Position numbers and translations under genes: made by a program | Shown here: positions 1 through 9,543 of the stretch, piece after piece | How positions within the stretch are numbered: the stretch's first letter is position 1 | How the letters are laid out: each line of letters begins with the position of its first letter | Origin: Alphaproteobacteria bacterium | Lineage (GTDB): Bacteria; Pseudomonadota; Alphaproteobacteria; UBA11136 | Assembly: GCA_030739855.1 (NCBI GenBank) | Contig: JASLYJ010000014.1 | Coordinates: forward strand, 6,613 to 39,616 | Direction of reading: 5' to 3' | Length of the DNA stretch: 33,004 nucleotides | Notes under the pieces: model-generated | Seen by the model: the letters and a program-made list of their open reading frames with translations, nothing else | Told to the model about the DNA's origin: nothing | Databases searched by the model: none

Positions 1-267
1 CTTCTTGTCCCCTTGAGCCTGACCCCTTTCTGGCTTGGTGTGATGGGGCCGGCCTATGCATTGGCCGCGCTGGTTCTGGGAGGGATTTTTCTGGGTCTGG
101 CGGTACGCCTCTGGGCTACGACGGCGGATGCCGCCGCCAAGGCTATGTTCGGCTATTCCATCCTCTATCTATTCCTGCTGTTTATGGCCATGCTGGCTGA
201 CCCAGCACTGGGCACATGGATGGCGTCAGCGGAGTATCTTCCTAGTTCGGCAGCCTCCGGTCTTTAA
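1..267 (+). CDS. ctaB: Protoheme IX farnesyltransferase (heme O synthase), C-terminal fragment
   Basis: This is the last 88 codons of an integral membrane prenyltransferase that adds a farnesyl group to heme B to make heme O, the precursor of heme A for the aa3 oxidase encoded next door. The frame is open from base 1, so the gene is cut by the window edge and the listed ORF start at 13 is not the real start. Two hydrophobic segments are visible, and the end resembles the CtaB C-terminus (FGYSILYLFLLF followed by a short polar tail). It is assigned from the hydrophobic pattern, that C-terminal block and the cox neighbours; the catalytic aspartate motifs lie outside the window. In many alphaproteobacteria ctaB sits between coxA and ctaG, whereas here it precedes coxB. 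Confidence 0.8.
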   Translation, partial: LLVPLSLTPFWLGVMGPAYALAALVLGGIFLGLAVRLWATTADAAAKAMFGYSILYLFLLFMAMLADPALGTWMASAEYLPSSAASGL

Positions 268-437
268 CAAAGTTCGTTCTCAAGAATTGAGTTTTCACGC
301 GCCCTGATAAACACTATCTCCAAACTGGAGGGAGCTTTGTTGAACCGCTTTCTCATCAGGAGAATGTTCGGGAATAGAGACCATGAATAATCAAATTATC
401 TATAACCTATAATTATTATGACTCAAAAATTGATGTG

Positions 438-466
438 TTGATAAGAGATCATGGATATTTTATACA
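438..466 (+). promoter_or_regulatory. Candidate sigma70-type promoter of the cox operon
   Basis: TTGATA (438-443) and TATACA (461-466) are separated by exactly 17 nt inside an AT-rich stretch that contrasts with the coding DNA around it. A transcript would start near 473, about 80 nt upstream of the preferred coxB ATG. No operator was recognised. The 268-437 stretch upstream holds no gene I can support. Confidence 0.55.
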
Positions 467-555
467 AAAACTGACACTTGAAAATGTCACAGAAATGTTA
501 CTGTCCAATGGCGCAGAGTTGCGGGCGTTCGCCGAAAAAAGGGGACAAAGATAAA

Positions 556-1422
556 ATGTTTCTAAATGCTTTACGTGCCGCTTTCGCGGCTGTTTTTTTT
601 ACCGGAATAAGTACTTTCTCCGCCCTGGCAGAACATACTGGCCGGCCGCTGGAGTGGCAGTTAAATCTGCAGGGCGCAGCCTCTCCGGTGATGGAAGGCA
701 TTGCTGATTTCCATAATTTACTTTTGGTCATCATCATTAGCATTGCGACTTTCGTTACCTTGCTGCTGCTCTACGTGATCATGCGCTTCAAGGCATCAAA
801 CAATCCGGTGCCCTCGAAGACAACCCACAACACGCTGCTTGAAGTATTATGGACAGTGATTCCCGTTCTTATCCTTATGACCATCGCTATCCCCTCCTTC
901 AAGCTGCTCTATTTTGAGGATCGTGCGGCGGACGCTGAGATGACCGTCAAGGTCACCGGCGAGCAATGGTACTGGACCTACGAATATCCAGATAACGGCG
1001 GCTTTACCTTCGACAGTATGATACTCGATGAAGGCGAATTGGGTGAACATCCCCGCCTTTTGGGTGTGGACAACCCCGTCGTACTGCCGGTGGATACCAC
1101 CGTGCGCGTACTTCTAGCTGCGCCCGTTACCGGAGTTATTCACAGCTGGGCCGTACCTTCGCTAGGAGTTAAGACCGACACCGTTCCAGGTCGTCTCAAC
1201 GAGACCTGGCTCAGGATCAACGAGGAAGGCTGGTATTACGGCCAGTGCTCGGAGCTCTGCGGTCCCGGTCACGGTTTCATGCCTATCGCCATCAAGGCGG
1301 TCTCGAAAGAGGCCTTTGGCGCTTGGGTCACAGGGGCGAGGGAAGAATTTGCGCGCAATGACCAAGGCGATAAACTCGTCCGTGTTACCCAGAACATTGC
1401 GCAGAACCAAGTTCGGCAATAA
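556..1422 (+). CDS. coxB: Cytochrome c oxidase subunit II
   Basis: Subunit II carries the binuclear CuA centre that takes electrons from cytochrome c on the periplasmic side and passes them to subunit I. The ORF opens at a TTG at 478, but the ATG at 556 is preferred. It is preceded by a GGGGAC Shine-Dalgarno-like run and is followed directly by a signal peptide (MFLNALRAAFAAVFF). The candidate promoter would also start transcription only about 5 nt before 478. Two transmembrane helices follow, then the cupredoxin domain with the CuA ligand motif CSELCGPGH and the upstream histidine of VIHSWAVPS. The aromatic electron-entry patch EQWYWTYEYP is present. Length from 556 (288 aa) fits the family. 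coxA begins 22 nt downstream. Confidence 0.95.
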   Translation: MFLNALRAAFAAVFFTGISTFSALAEHTGRPLEWQLNLQGAASPVMEGIADFHNLLLVIIISIATFVTLLLLYVIMRFKASNNPVPSKTTHNTLLEVLWTVIPVLILMTIAIPSFKLLYFEDRAADAEMTVKVTGEQWYWTYEYPDNGGFTFDSMILDEGELGEHPRLLGVDNPVVLPVDTTVRVLLAAPVTGVIHSWAVPSLGVKTDTVPGRLNETWLRINEEGWYYGQCSELCGPGHGFMPIAIKAVSKEAFGAWVTGAREEFARNDQGDKLVRVTQNIAQNQVRQ

Positions 1423-1441
1423 GCCAAAGCGAGAGTTGTAA

Positions 1442-3007
<1,566 letters not shown>

Positions 3008-3013
3008 ACTGTC

Positions 3014-3124
3014 ATGGACGTCTCGCAAAAGCACCAGCGTAACCGCAACCTGACCCTGGGTGGGGTGCTTCTCTCCCTTGTAGTGTTGTTTTATCTCATC
3101 ACTATAGTGCGTATGGGGGGGTAA
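3014..3124 (+). CDS. CoxF-like small single-TM protein
   Basis: This 36-codon ORF, too short for the supplied track, runs from the ATG at 3014 to a TAA at 3122-3124. It lies 6 nt after coxA and 6 nt before ctaG in the same direction. It has a basic polar head (MDVSQKHQRNRN), one hydrophobic helix (about residues 13-31) and a short end, VRMGG. Short proteins with a basic head, one helix ending in VVLFYxxTIV and a terminal xxGG occur at this position in many alphaproteobacterial cox operons and are annotated as CoxF or oxidase assembly proteins. The match rests on position, topology and this tail. No strong Shine-Dalgarno is visible, so translational coupling to coxA is likely. The function is not established. 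Confidence 0.75.
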   Translation: MDVSQKHQRNRNLTLGGVLLSLVVLFYLITIVRMGG

Positions 3125-3130
3125 TAGGCC

Positions 3131-3793
3131 ATGACCACGTCCGCGCACAGGTGGGAATTGCGTCGCCGCAACCACAAATGTTTAGGGGTCCTTACGGCAG
3201 TTGTCTTCGGCATGGCGGGGCTTGCTTACGCTTCGGTACCCCTCTATCGCATTTTCTGCCAGGTCACTGGTTATGGCGGCACCACACAACAGGCTGCCTC
3301 CGTGCCGGGCGTGGAGGTGGAACGGATAATAACGGTACGTTTTGATTCCAACGTTTCTCCAACCCTACCATGGCATTTTGCCCCAGCGCAGCCCCTGGTG
3401 GAGGTTAAGGTGGGGGAATCGGGATTGGCTTTCTTTACTGCGCGTAATCTTTCTGACACGTCTATCACCGGTACTGCGGTATTCAACGTGACGCCGCTTA
3501 AGGTGGGCAAGTATTTTAACAAGATCGACTGTTTCTGTTTTACTGAACAGATCCTGGCCCCGGGCCAGGAGATGGACATGCCGGTGAGTTTTTTTGTAGA
3601 TCCGACGATTATGAACGATATCAACATGGGTGAGATCAAAACCATCACCCTTTCCTACACCTTCCTCCGCGCAGAGAGTGAGGAAGAGAAAAACGCCGCC
3701 CTGTGGAAGAATTCATACGAAGACCCTGTAGGATGGATGGCGGCGTTGTCCGGTGGGCTTCCAGCCCCCGACAAGTTTGCCATGGAGAGCTGA
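3131..3793 (+). CDS. ctaG: Cytochrome c oxidase assembly protein CtaG/Cox11
   Basis: Cox11-type copper chaperone that delivers copper to the CuB site of subunit I. It is 220 aa long, with one N-terminal transmembrane anchor (about residues 18-36) and a periplasmic immunoglobulin-like domain. The copper-binding pair is in KIDCFCFTEQ (Cys 134 and 136), and the additional conserved cysteine is at IFCQVTGYGG near the membrane exit. The C-terminal block LSYTFLR is also typical. It begins 6 nt after the CoxF-like ORF, so it is almost certainly co-transcribed with coxA and coxC. Confidence 0.95.
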   Translation: MTTSAHRWELRRRNHKCLGVLTAVVFGMAGLAYASVPLYRIFCQVTGYGGTTQQAASVPGVEVERIITVRFDSNVSPTLPWHFAPAQPLVEVKVGESGLAFFTARNLSDTSITGTAVFNVTPLKVGKYFNKIDCFCFTEQILAPGQEMDMPVSFFVDPTIMNDINMGEIKTITLSYTFLRAESEEEKNAALWKNSYEDPVGWMAALSGGLPAPDKFAMES

Positions 3794-3854
3794 TGCCTGT
3801 GTGGGGTAAGAGACGTTATTTTTTTATTATTAGAAGCAACAGAGAGTAAGAAGA

Positions 3855-4682
3855 ATGAGCTCTGCAAAACATTCATATCACCTGGTCGATCCCAGCCCGT
3901 GGCCTTTTGCTGCCGGTGTTTCGTCGCTTGTTGCAGCATTTGGCTTCATCAGTTTTATGCATGACGAGGGCAATTCCCTTTTCTATCTTGGTGCCGCCAT
4001 GCTGATGCTGACGGCGGCCGCTTGGTGGCGCGACGTCATCCGTGAAGGGGAGGTGGAAGGCCATCACACCCCCGTTGTCCAGATAGGCCTACGTTACGGC
4101 ATGGCCCTGTTTATTGCCTCGGAAGTGATGTTCTTCGTCGCCTGGTTCTGGGCCTTCTTCGACGCTGCTCTCTTTCCGGGTGCTGCCAGCCCCGAGCTGG
4201 TGGCCCGGCAAGAGGTCCTGGGCGGGGTGTGGCCGCCTGTGGCCATGGAAGGGAAGCTCTTTGATCCTTGGGGTGTGCCATTCCTCAACACTATCATCCT
4301 GCTCAGTTCCGGCGTTACCGTGACCTGGGCTCACCACGCCCTGCGCGAGGACAACCGCCAGCGCTTCCTGCTTGGCTTGGCACTCACAATCATCTTAGGT
4401 ATCACCTTTACTAGCCTTCAGGCTCATGAATATGGTGAGGCCACTTTCTCCTTTACCGAGGGTATCTATCCCTCCACCTTCTTCATGGCCACCGGTTTTC
4501 ACGGTGCCCATGTAATCATCGGCACTATCTTCCTCATTGTCTGTTTTCTGAGGGGGCTAGCCGGGCATTTTAAACCAGACCATCACTTTGGCTTCGAAGC
4601 CGCTGCTTGGTACTGGCATTTCGTGGATGTGGTGTGGCTATTCCTGTTCACTTGCGTTTACTGGTGGGCGAGCCCGGCCTGA
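3855..4682 (+). CDS. coxC: Cytochrome c oxidase subunit III
   Basis: Third core subunit of the aa3 oxidase. It stabilises subunit I and supports proton uptake. The 275-aa protein has about seven transmembrane segments and family blocks such as HLVDPSPWPF at the N-terminus, FFVAWFWAFFDAAL, GVTVTWAHHAL, and the C-terminal WYWHFVDVVWLFLF followed by YWW. The ATG at 3855 is preceded by an AGAGAGTAAGAAG purine run. The 61-nt gap after ctaG is AT-rich, but I could not define a promoter there. Confidence 0.97.
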   Translation: MSSAKHSYHLVDPSPWPFAAGVSSLVAAFGFISFMHDEGNSLFYLGAAMLMLTAAAWWRDVIREGEVEGHHTPVVQIGLRYGMALFIASEVMFFVAWFWAFFDAALFPGAASPELVARQEVLGGVWPPVAMEGKLFDPWGVPFLNTIILLSSGVTVTWAHHALREDNRQRFLLGLALTIILGITFTSLQAHEYGEATFSFTEGIYPSTFFMATGFHGAHVIIGTIFLIVCFLRGLAGHFKPDHHFGFEAAAWYWHFVDVVWLFLFTCVYWWASPA

Positions 4683-4723
4683 GTCTGTTGAACCACGCCT
4701 CAACGAGGGCGTAAAATGAGCGG

Positions 4724-5104
4724 ATGCTCAAGCCGGTATCACCTTTTTCCGCGGGGGTAGCCATGCGCTGCCCCCGTTGTGGGAAGGGCAAACTCTATGA
4801 TGGTCTGTTAAAGATCACAGACCGGTGCACGGTCTGTGATCTCGATTTAAGCGCCGAGGACAGCGGCGACGGCGCAGTGGCCTTCGTCACCTTGATCATA
4901 GGGGGCATCGCCGTTGGCGTGGCTTTATGGATGGAGGGGGCTTTTGCGCCTCCGCTCTGGGTGCATTGGGTGGTGTTGTTACCGCTCATTCTCGGTGGGT
5001 CTCTTCTCGCCACACGTTGGTTCAAGGCGACACTGGTAGCGCTGCAGTTCTGCCACAGATCGGAAGACTATAAGGAAAACAACGGAAAGAGCGAAGATGG
5101 CTGA
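4724..5104 (+). CDS. DUF983 zinc-ribbon membrane protein
   Basis: This 126-aa protein starts with a zinc-ribbon-like module of two CxxC pairs (CPRCGKGKLYDG and CTVCDLDL, cysteines about 16, 19, 35 and 38). Two transmembrane helices follow (about residues 52-70 and 77-96). DUF983 proteins are regularly found between coxC and SURF1 in alphaproteobacterial cox clusters, as here, which suggests a role in oxidase assembly; no biochemical function can be read from the sequence. The 3' end overlaps the SURF1 start by 8 nt, so the two are probably translationally coupled. Confidence 0.88.
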   Translation: MLKPVSPFSAGVAMRCPRCGKGKLYDGLLKITDRCTVCDLDLSAEDSGDGAVAFVTLIIGGIAVGVALWMEGAFAPPLWVHWVVLLPLILGGSLLATRWFKATLVALQFCHRSEDYKENNGKSEDG

Positions 5105-5849
5105 TAGTGACGGCGGCTTTCACTTCCGCGGTTGTGTGTTCCGCCCAGCGCTGGGTCCTACCCTGTTCACGGTGTTGGGTGTGGTCTTTATGTTGTGTCT
5201 GGGGAGCTGGCAAGTGCAGCGCCTATTCTGGAAGGAGAACTTGATTTCCACCCGCCAGTCGCGTTTTACCGCGCCCATAGTGGCCCCGCCCGCGGCCACG
5301 GCGGATCCAATCATCATAGACGAATTTGAGTTTCGCCGCGTGCGGATCGAGGGCGTCTTCCTCCATGACCGCGAAATGTTTCTTGGTGCTCGCTCGCTCA
5401 TGGGCCACTTGGGTTATCACGTAATCACCCCCTTAAGGCGTGCCGATGGAAGTCTGATTCTGGTAGACCGTGGCTGGATTCCATTGGACTATAAAGACCC
5501 CACGCTGCGCGCGGCGGCCCAAAGTGGAGGTACAGTTTTGCTGGAGGGGGCGCTCCGCACTGGTGGCCGTAAGGGCCGCTTCACGCCAGATAACGTTCCG
5601 AAAAATAATTTCTGGTTCTATGTAGACCTTCCCGCCATGGCTTCTTACGCTGGGCTGGAACCACTCGCCACTTGGTATGTTGAAGCGGGTGATTTTCCTA
5701 ATCCAGGCGGCTTTCCAGTGGGCGGCCAGCCTAAGGTAGATCTCCCCAACGACCACCTGGAATATGCTGTTACTTGGTATTCTCTGGCCTTGGTCCTTTT
5801 TGTCATCTACCTCATCCACTCCACCAAGCATGAAGAGAAGGGGGCCTGA
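5097..5849 (+). CDS. SURF1 family cytochrome oxidase assembly protein
   Basis: SURF1/Shy1 proteins assist insertion of heme A into subunit I of the oxidase. The 250-aa length and topology fit: one helix near the N-terminus (about residues 15-35, ending LGSWQVQR), a large periplasmic domain, and a second helix near the C-terminus (YAVTWYSLALVLFVIYLI). Family features include GSWQVQRLFWKENL, LVDRGWIP and the HLEYAVTWYSLA block. It overlaps DUF983 and is the last gene of the oxidase cluster. No clear terminator is visible after it, only a weak ACCGTT/AACGGT repeat. Confidence 0.93.
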   Translation: MADSDGGFHFRGCVFRPALGPTLFTVLGVVFMLCLGSWQVQRLFWKENLISTRQSRFTAPIVAPPAATADPIIIDEFEFRRVRIEGVFLHDREMFLGARSLMGHLGYHVITPLRRADGSLILVDRGWIPLDYKDPTLRAAAQSGGTVLLEGALRTGGRKGRFTPDNVPKNNFWFYVDLPAMASYAGLEPLATWYVEAGDFPNPGGFPVGGQPKVDLPNDHLEYAVTWYSLALVLFVIYLIHSTKHEEKGA

Positions 5850-5973
5850 CTGAGACCGTTTAGGAACGGTACGCGGAACCCTTGCGCTAGCAGGTTATAG
5901 AGCCGCTCTGAGGAGGTTGTAACGCCCGCAGATATGCTCATCTCCGCTCTTTCCCATTCTCTTGCCCCCTGTA

Positions 5974-6002
5974 TTGCTTGGCTTCTGTTCGCGGGGTAGG
6001 TT
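5974..6002 (+). promoter_or_regulatory. Weak candidate promoter upstream of thrC
   Basis: TTGCTT (5974-5979) and TAGGTT (5997-6002) are spaced by 17 nt, 41 nt before the thrC GTG. Both boxes are imperfect. The 193-nt SURF1-thrC gap otherwise contains no gene I can support. Confidence 0.35.
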
Positions 6003-6042
6003 AGGCCCCCATTTTATCCACAGGGTTTGAGAGGCGGGTCGC

Positions 6043-7497
6043 GTGCGCTATATAAGTAGCCGGGGGGATGCCCCGGCGCTTTCCTTCGACGAGGTACTGC
6101 TGACTGGACTAGCCCTGGACGGCGGTCTCTATGTGCCAGAAAAATGGCCCCGCTTCGACGCCGCTGCGCTTCGCGACATGGCCTCCCTATCCTATGTGGA
6201 GCAGGTGGTACGTCTCACCCATCCCTTCGTGGGCAAGGCTATTCCCGAAGCTGCCTACGCCGATCTTGTGGTAGACTCCTACTCTGCCTTCGACCACGAC
6301 CCCGTCGCGCCACTTGTCGATTTGGGTGGTGGCATTCATCTCATGGAACTTTTCCACGGCCCCACCCTGGCCTTTAAGGACTATGCTCTGCAACTAGTGG
6401 GACGGCTCTTCAACCACGTTCTGGAAAGTCGGGGTGAACGCGTCACCATTCTCGGTGCCACCTCGGGCGATACCGGATCGGCTGCTATCTCTGGCTGCGT
6501 GGCTTGTCCGTTGGTGGATGTGTTTATGCTCCATCCAAAAGGCCGAGTCTCGGAGGTGCAGCGCCGGCAAATGACTACGGTGGACGCGCCCAATGTGTTC
6601 AATATCGCTATCGATGACGATTTCGACTGCTGTCAGGACCTTGTGAAGACCCTGTTCAACGATACCGCCTTTCGCAACGATATGCGTTTGTCCGCGGTTA
6701 ATTCCATCAACTGGGCGCGCATCATGGCGCAGACTGTCTATTACTTTTCTGCCGCACTTTCCCTGGGCGCACCGGAGCATGAGGTATCATTCGCCGTGCC
6801 CACGGGCAATTTTGGTAACGTCTATGCAGGCTATGCCGCGCGCTGTATGGGGCTTCCCATCAAGCGTCTCATTATTGGCTCCAACCACAACGATATCCTC
6901 ACCCGTTTCTTTGATTCCGGAACCATGGAAATGCACGAGGTCACACCATCATTAAGCCCCAGCATGGATATCCAGGTCTCTAGTAATTTCGAACGTCTGC
7001 TGTTTGACCTCTACAACCGCGATGGTAAACGGGTGACGGCGGCCATGGCCAAATTCCGCGAAAGCGGGCGCCTAAAGCTAGATCTCGAGTGCTACCGCAC
7101 CGCCTATGAACTTTTCTCCGCCTGTTGCCTCGATGACGAGGGCACGCTGGCAGCTATCGCTCAAGAATACAAGAACACCGGTATTTTGCTCGATCCTCAC
7201 AGCGCTATCGGCGTCTACGCCGCTCGGCAGCTTGGGGGAGATGCAACGGCCGAAGGTACCCCCGTGGTGGCGCTGGCTACGGCCCATCACGCTAAATTCC
7301 CTGAGGCCGTGGAAGAGGCCATCGGAATGCCACCCCAAATTCCAGAATCCTTGGCCGGGTTGGCGGGTTTCAAGGAACGGTTCCAAGTGCTTCCGGCCGA
7401 CGTGGATGCCGTAGCCGCCTATGTACGCGAACACGCCGCTGTCATGGCCCAGACCGCTAGAGGAAGGGGTGGGGAAAGCGAGGGAAAAACCCCATGA
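6043..7497 (+). CDS. thrC: Threonine synthase
   Basis: A PLP enzyme converting O-phospho-L-homoserine to threonine, the last step of threonine synthesis. The 484-aa protein begins MRYISSRGDAP from a GTG, with a GAGAGG purine run about 8 nt upstream. That N-terminus matches the usual MxYxSTRG opening, which supports the start. The PLP lysine lies in FHGPTLAFKDYALQL (Lys112), the glycine-rich phosphate loop is GATSGDTGSAA, and VPTGNFGNVYAGY is a further family block. It is followed by an M16 peptidase with a 4-nt ATGA overlap. The kinase that makes its substrate (thrB) is only about 5 kb away, on the opposite strand. Confidence 0.97.
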   Translation: MRYISSRGDAPALSFDEVLLTGLALDGGLYVPEKWPRFDAAALRDMASLSYVEQVVRLTHPFVGKAIPEAAYADLVVDSYSAFDHDPVAPLVDLGGGIHLMELFHGPTLAFKDYALQLVGRLFNHVLESRGERVTILGATSGDTGSAAISGCVACPLVDVFMLHPKGRVSEVQRRQMTTVDAPNVFNIAIDDDFDCCQDLVKTLFNDTAFRNDMRLSAVNSINWARIMAQTVYYFSAALSLGAPEHEVSFAVPTGNFGNVYAGYAARCMGLPIKRLIIGSNHNDILTRFFDSGTMEMHEVTPSLSPSMDIQVSSNFERLLFDLYNRDGKRVTAAMAKFRESGRLKLDLECYRTAYELFSACCLDDEGTLAAIAQEYKNTGILLDPHSAIGVYAARQLGGDATAEGTPVVALATAHHAKFPEAVEEAIGMPPQIPESLAGLAGFKERFQVLPADVDAVAAYVREHAAVMAQTARGRGGESEGKTP

Positions 7498-8747
7498 CCA
7501 CTACCGTTACCACTCTCAATAGTGGCCTGCGGGTGGCTACCGACGCCATGGAGAATGTGCCCTCGGTGTCGTTGGGGGTGTTTGTAGGGGTTGGCACCCG
7601 CAATGAGACGCCGGGGATTAACGGTGTTTCCCATCTTCTCGAACACATGGCCTTCAAGGGCACTAAGCGGCGTTCGGCGCGCGCTATCGTCGAGGAGATC
7701 GAAGCCGTGGGGGGGCATCTCAACGCCTATACCTCGCGCGAAAGAACGGTCTACGTGGCTCGCGTGCTGAAGGAGGACACGCTCCTGGCACTGGATATTC
7801 TCTCCGACATCCTCCAGCATTCGGTATTCGACGAATCGGAACTAGAACTGGAACGCCATGTGGTTCTCCAGGAGATTGCCCTGTGCAACGACACCCCTGA
7901 CGACCTCATTTTCGATCATTTTCAGGCCCGCGCCTACCCCGATCAGGCCATGGGCCGTCCCACCCTCGGTCTGCCCCACCTGGTAAGTGCTTTTTCACGG
8001 GATTCTCTTGGTACCTATATGGCAGAGAATTATTCTCTTGAGCGTATGGTGGTTGTGGCAGCGGGTGATGTGAATCACGATGCCTTCACTAAGCTGGTGG
8101 CGACTACTTTCGACTCTCTCAGCGTGACTACCGCACCGACGCCGGAGCCGGCGCACTACGCCGGCGGCGATATGCGCACCGAAAGGCCGTTGGAACAGCT
8201 TCATCTGGTCCTGGGCTTCGAAGGGGTTCCCGCAGACGATCCAGATTACTACGCCCTGTCAGTGTTTTCCGGGATACTTGGCGACGGCATGTCCTCTCGT
8301 CTGTTCCAAGAGGTGCGCGAAAAACGGGGGTTGGTCTACACCATCGACTCCTTCACCTGTTCCTTTGCCGATAGCGGTCTGCTGGGGATCCATGCCGGTG
8401 CTTCCGCCGACAAGGGAGGAGAGTTACTCCCCGTAATCTGCGACGAGATCAAGGCGCTGTGCGAAAACGCTACGGAGGCCGAACTTTCCCGCGCCCGCGC
8501 CCGGGCTCACGCCGGTTTGCTCATGTCTAGGGAAAGTGCTCCCTCACGCTGCGAACAACTGGGCACTCAGATGCTGGTCTATGGCCGCCCGTTACCCCCC
8601 GACGAGATTATAAATCACATTAACGCCGTGGACCGCGAGGCTATCTCCCGCGTGGCCTCACGCCTGCTGTCCGCGGCCCCCACCTTCGTAGCTATGGGTC
8701 CGGGCGGTGCGTTTCTTCCCAGCGACGTGTCGATTCTACTAAGCTGA
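7494..8747 (+). CDS. M16 family zinc peptidase (mitochondrial processing peptidase-like)
   Basis: This 417-aa protein has the inverted zinc motif HLLEH (residues 47-51) followed by MAFKGT, and the downstream acidic helix ELERHVVLQEI that supplies the third zinc ligand. The C-terminal half contains the second M16 domain, with SSRLFQEVREKRGLVY, a hallmark of processing-peptidase-like proteins. Catalytic residues are intact, so it is an active-type rather than a non-catalytic subunit. Alphaproteobacterial genomes commonly place such a gene directly after thrC, as here. The physiological substrate is unknown. No signal peptide is visible, so it may be cytoplasmic. Confidence 0.93.
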   Translation: MTTTVTTLNSGLRVATDAMENVPSVSLGVFVGVGTRNETPGINGVSHLLEHMAFKGTKRRSARAIVEEIEAVGGHLNAYTSRERTVYVARVLKEDTLLALDILSDILQHSVFDESELELERHVVLQEIALCNDTPDDLIFDHFQARAYPDQAMGRPTLGLPHLVSAFSRDSLGTYMAENYSLERMVVVAAGDVNHDAFTKLVATTFDSLSVTTAPTPEPAHYAGGDMRTERPLEQLHLVLGFEGVPADDPDYYALSVFSGILGDGMSSRLFQEVREKRGLVYTIDSFTCSFADSGLLGIHAGASADKGGELLPVICDEIKALCENATEAELSRARARAHAGLLMSRESAPSRCEQLGTQMLVYGRPLPPDEIINHINAVDREAISRVASRLLSAAPTFVAMGPGGAFLPSDVSILLS

Positions 8748-8794
8748 GTGTGTAGCCTGTTGTTGGTAGTAACTGGTGTAATAAGAAAATGGAA

Positions 8795-9376
8795 TCAGGC
8801 GTGACCAGCGTCGTCGGAAAGCATGGAGGGGGTGATGCCCAGGCTCTCCAGCGCCTGTTTCCACATGCTGGGGAGGTCCCCATTGAACACTAGATCACTG
8901 TTGGCAGGCGCGTGATGCCAGCCGTTGGACTGGATTTCCGAATCAAGTTGTCCCGGTCCCCATCCCGCGTAGCCAAGCGCTAGAATGCACTGTTCTGGCC
9001 CCTGGCCTGCGGCAATGTCGCGCAAGATTTTCTCCGTGGCAGTGAGACAGATTTCCGAATCCACGGTAAAGGTCCCTTTCTGCTGGTAGTCGGAAGAATG
9101 AAGTACGAAACCGCGCCCAGTTTCCACCGGGCCACCGCAATGGATGTCGATGATTTGTTCTTTCTGTTCCAGTTCGATGCCTAGCTGCTGTAACAGATCG
9201 GGAAAAGTAATGGAATCGATTGTCTGGTTGAGAACGAGTCCCATGGCGCCGTTGTTATCATGGGACACCACATAGATGACGGACTTGGCAAAGCGGGGAT
9301 CACGCATTTGCCGCGTAGCGATGAGAAGATTTCCGCTAAGGTAAGACGGCGTATCCTTATGCACCGAACAGCCCAT
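8795..9376 (-). CDS. YqgE/AlgH family protein (UPF0301)
   Basis: A 193-aa protein of the YqgE/AlgH family. Diagnostic blocks are YLSGNLLIATRQMRDPRF near the N-terminus, SVIYVVSHDNNGAMGLVLN, HCGGPVETGRGFVLH and the C-terminal ALGYAGWGPGQLDSEI. The family is widespread in proteobacteria and structurally characterised, but without a settled biochemical role; the AlgH name comes from Pseudomonas regulation studies. The ATG at 9376 is the only reasonable start. It is convergent with the M16 gene (47 nt apart, no terminator recognised) and divergent from the DsbD-like gene. Confidence 0.93.
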   Translation of the reverse strand: MGCSVHKDTPSYLSGNLLIATRQMRDPRFAKSVIYVVSHDNNGAMGLVLNQTIDSITFPDLLQQLGIELEQKEQIIDIHCGGPVETGRGFVLHSSDYQQKGTFTVDSEICLTATEKILRDIAAGQGPEQCILALGYAGWGPGQLDSEIQSNGWHHAPANSDLVFNGDLPSMWKQALESLGITPSMLSDDAGHA

Positions 9377-9543
9377 CTTAAAATCCCACGGATGGCGGAG
9401 TGTTATTTTTCATCCCGTTCGGGGTACCAGTATGAAAAGGTGTAGAGCAAGTATCTCCTGCCAATGTAACACGTGAACGTGAGGGACTGTGAACCCACAG
9501 CGGGCTGTAGTATAGCAATGGAAACTTTTAGACCCTATGAGGA

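Noticed and set aside
279-291. CTCAA-GAA-TTGAG hairpin followed by TTTT after ctaB
   Set aside because: A 5-bp AT-rich stem is too weak to call a terminator.
5855-5870. ACCGTT/AACGGT inverted repeat after SURF1
   Set aside because: Six base pairs with no T run; likely chance.
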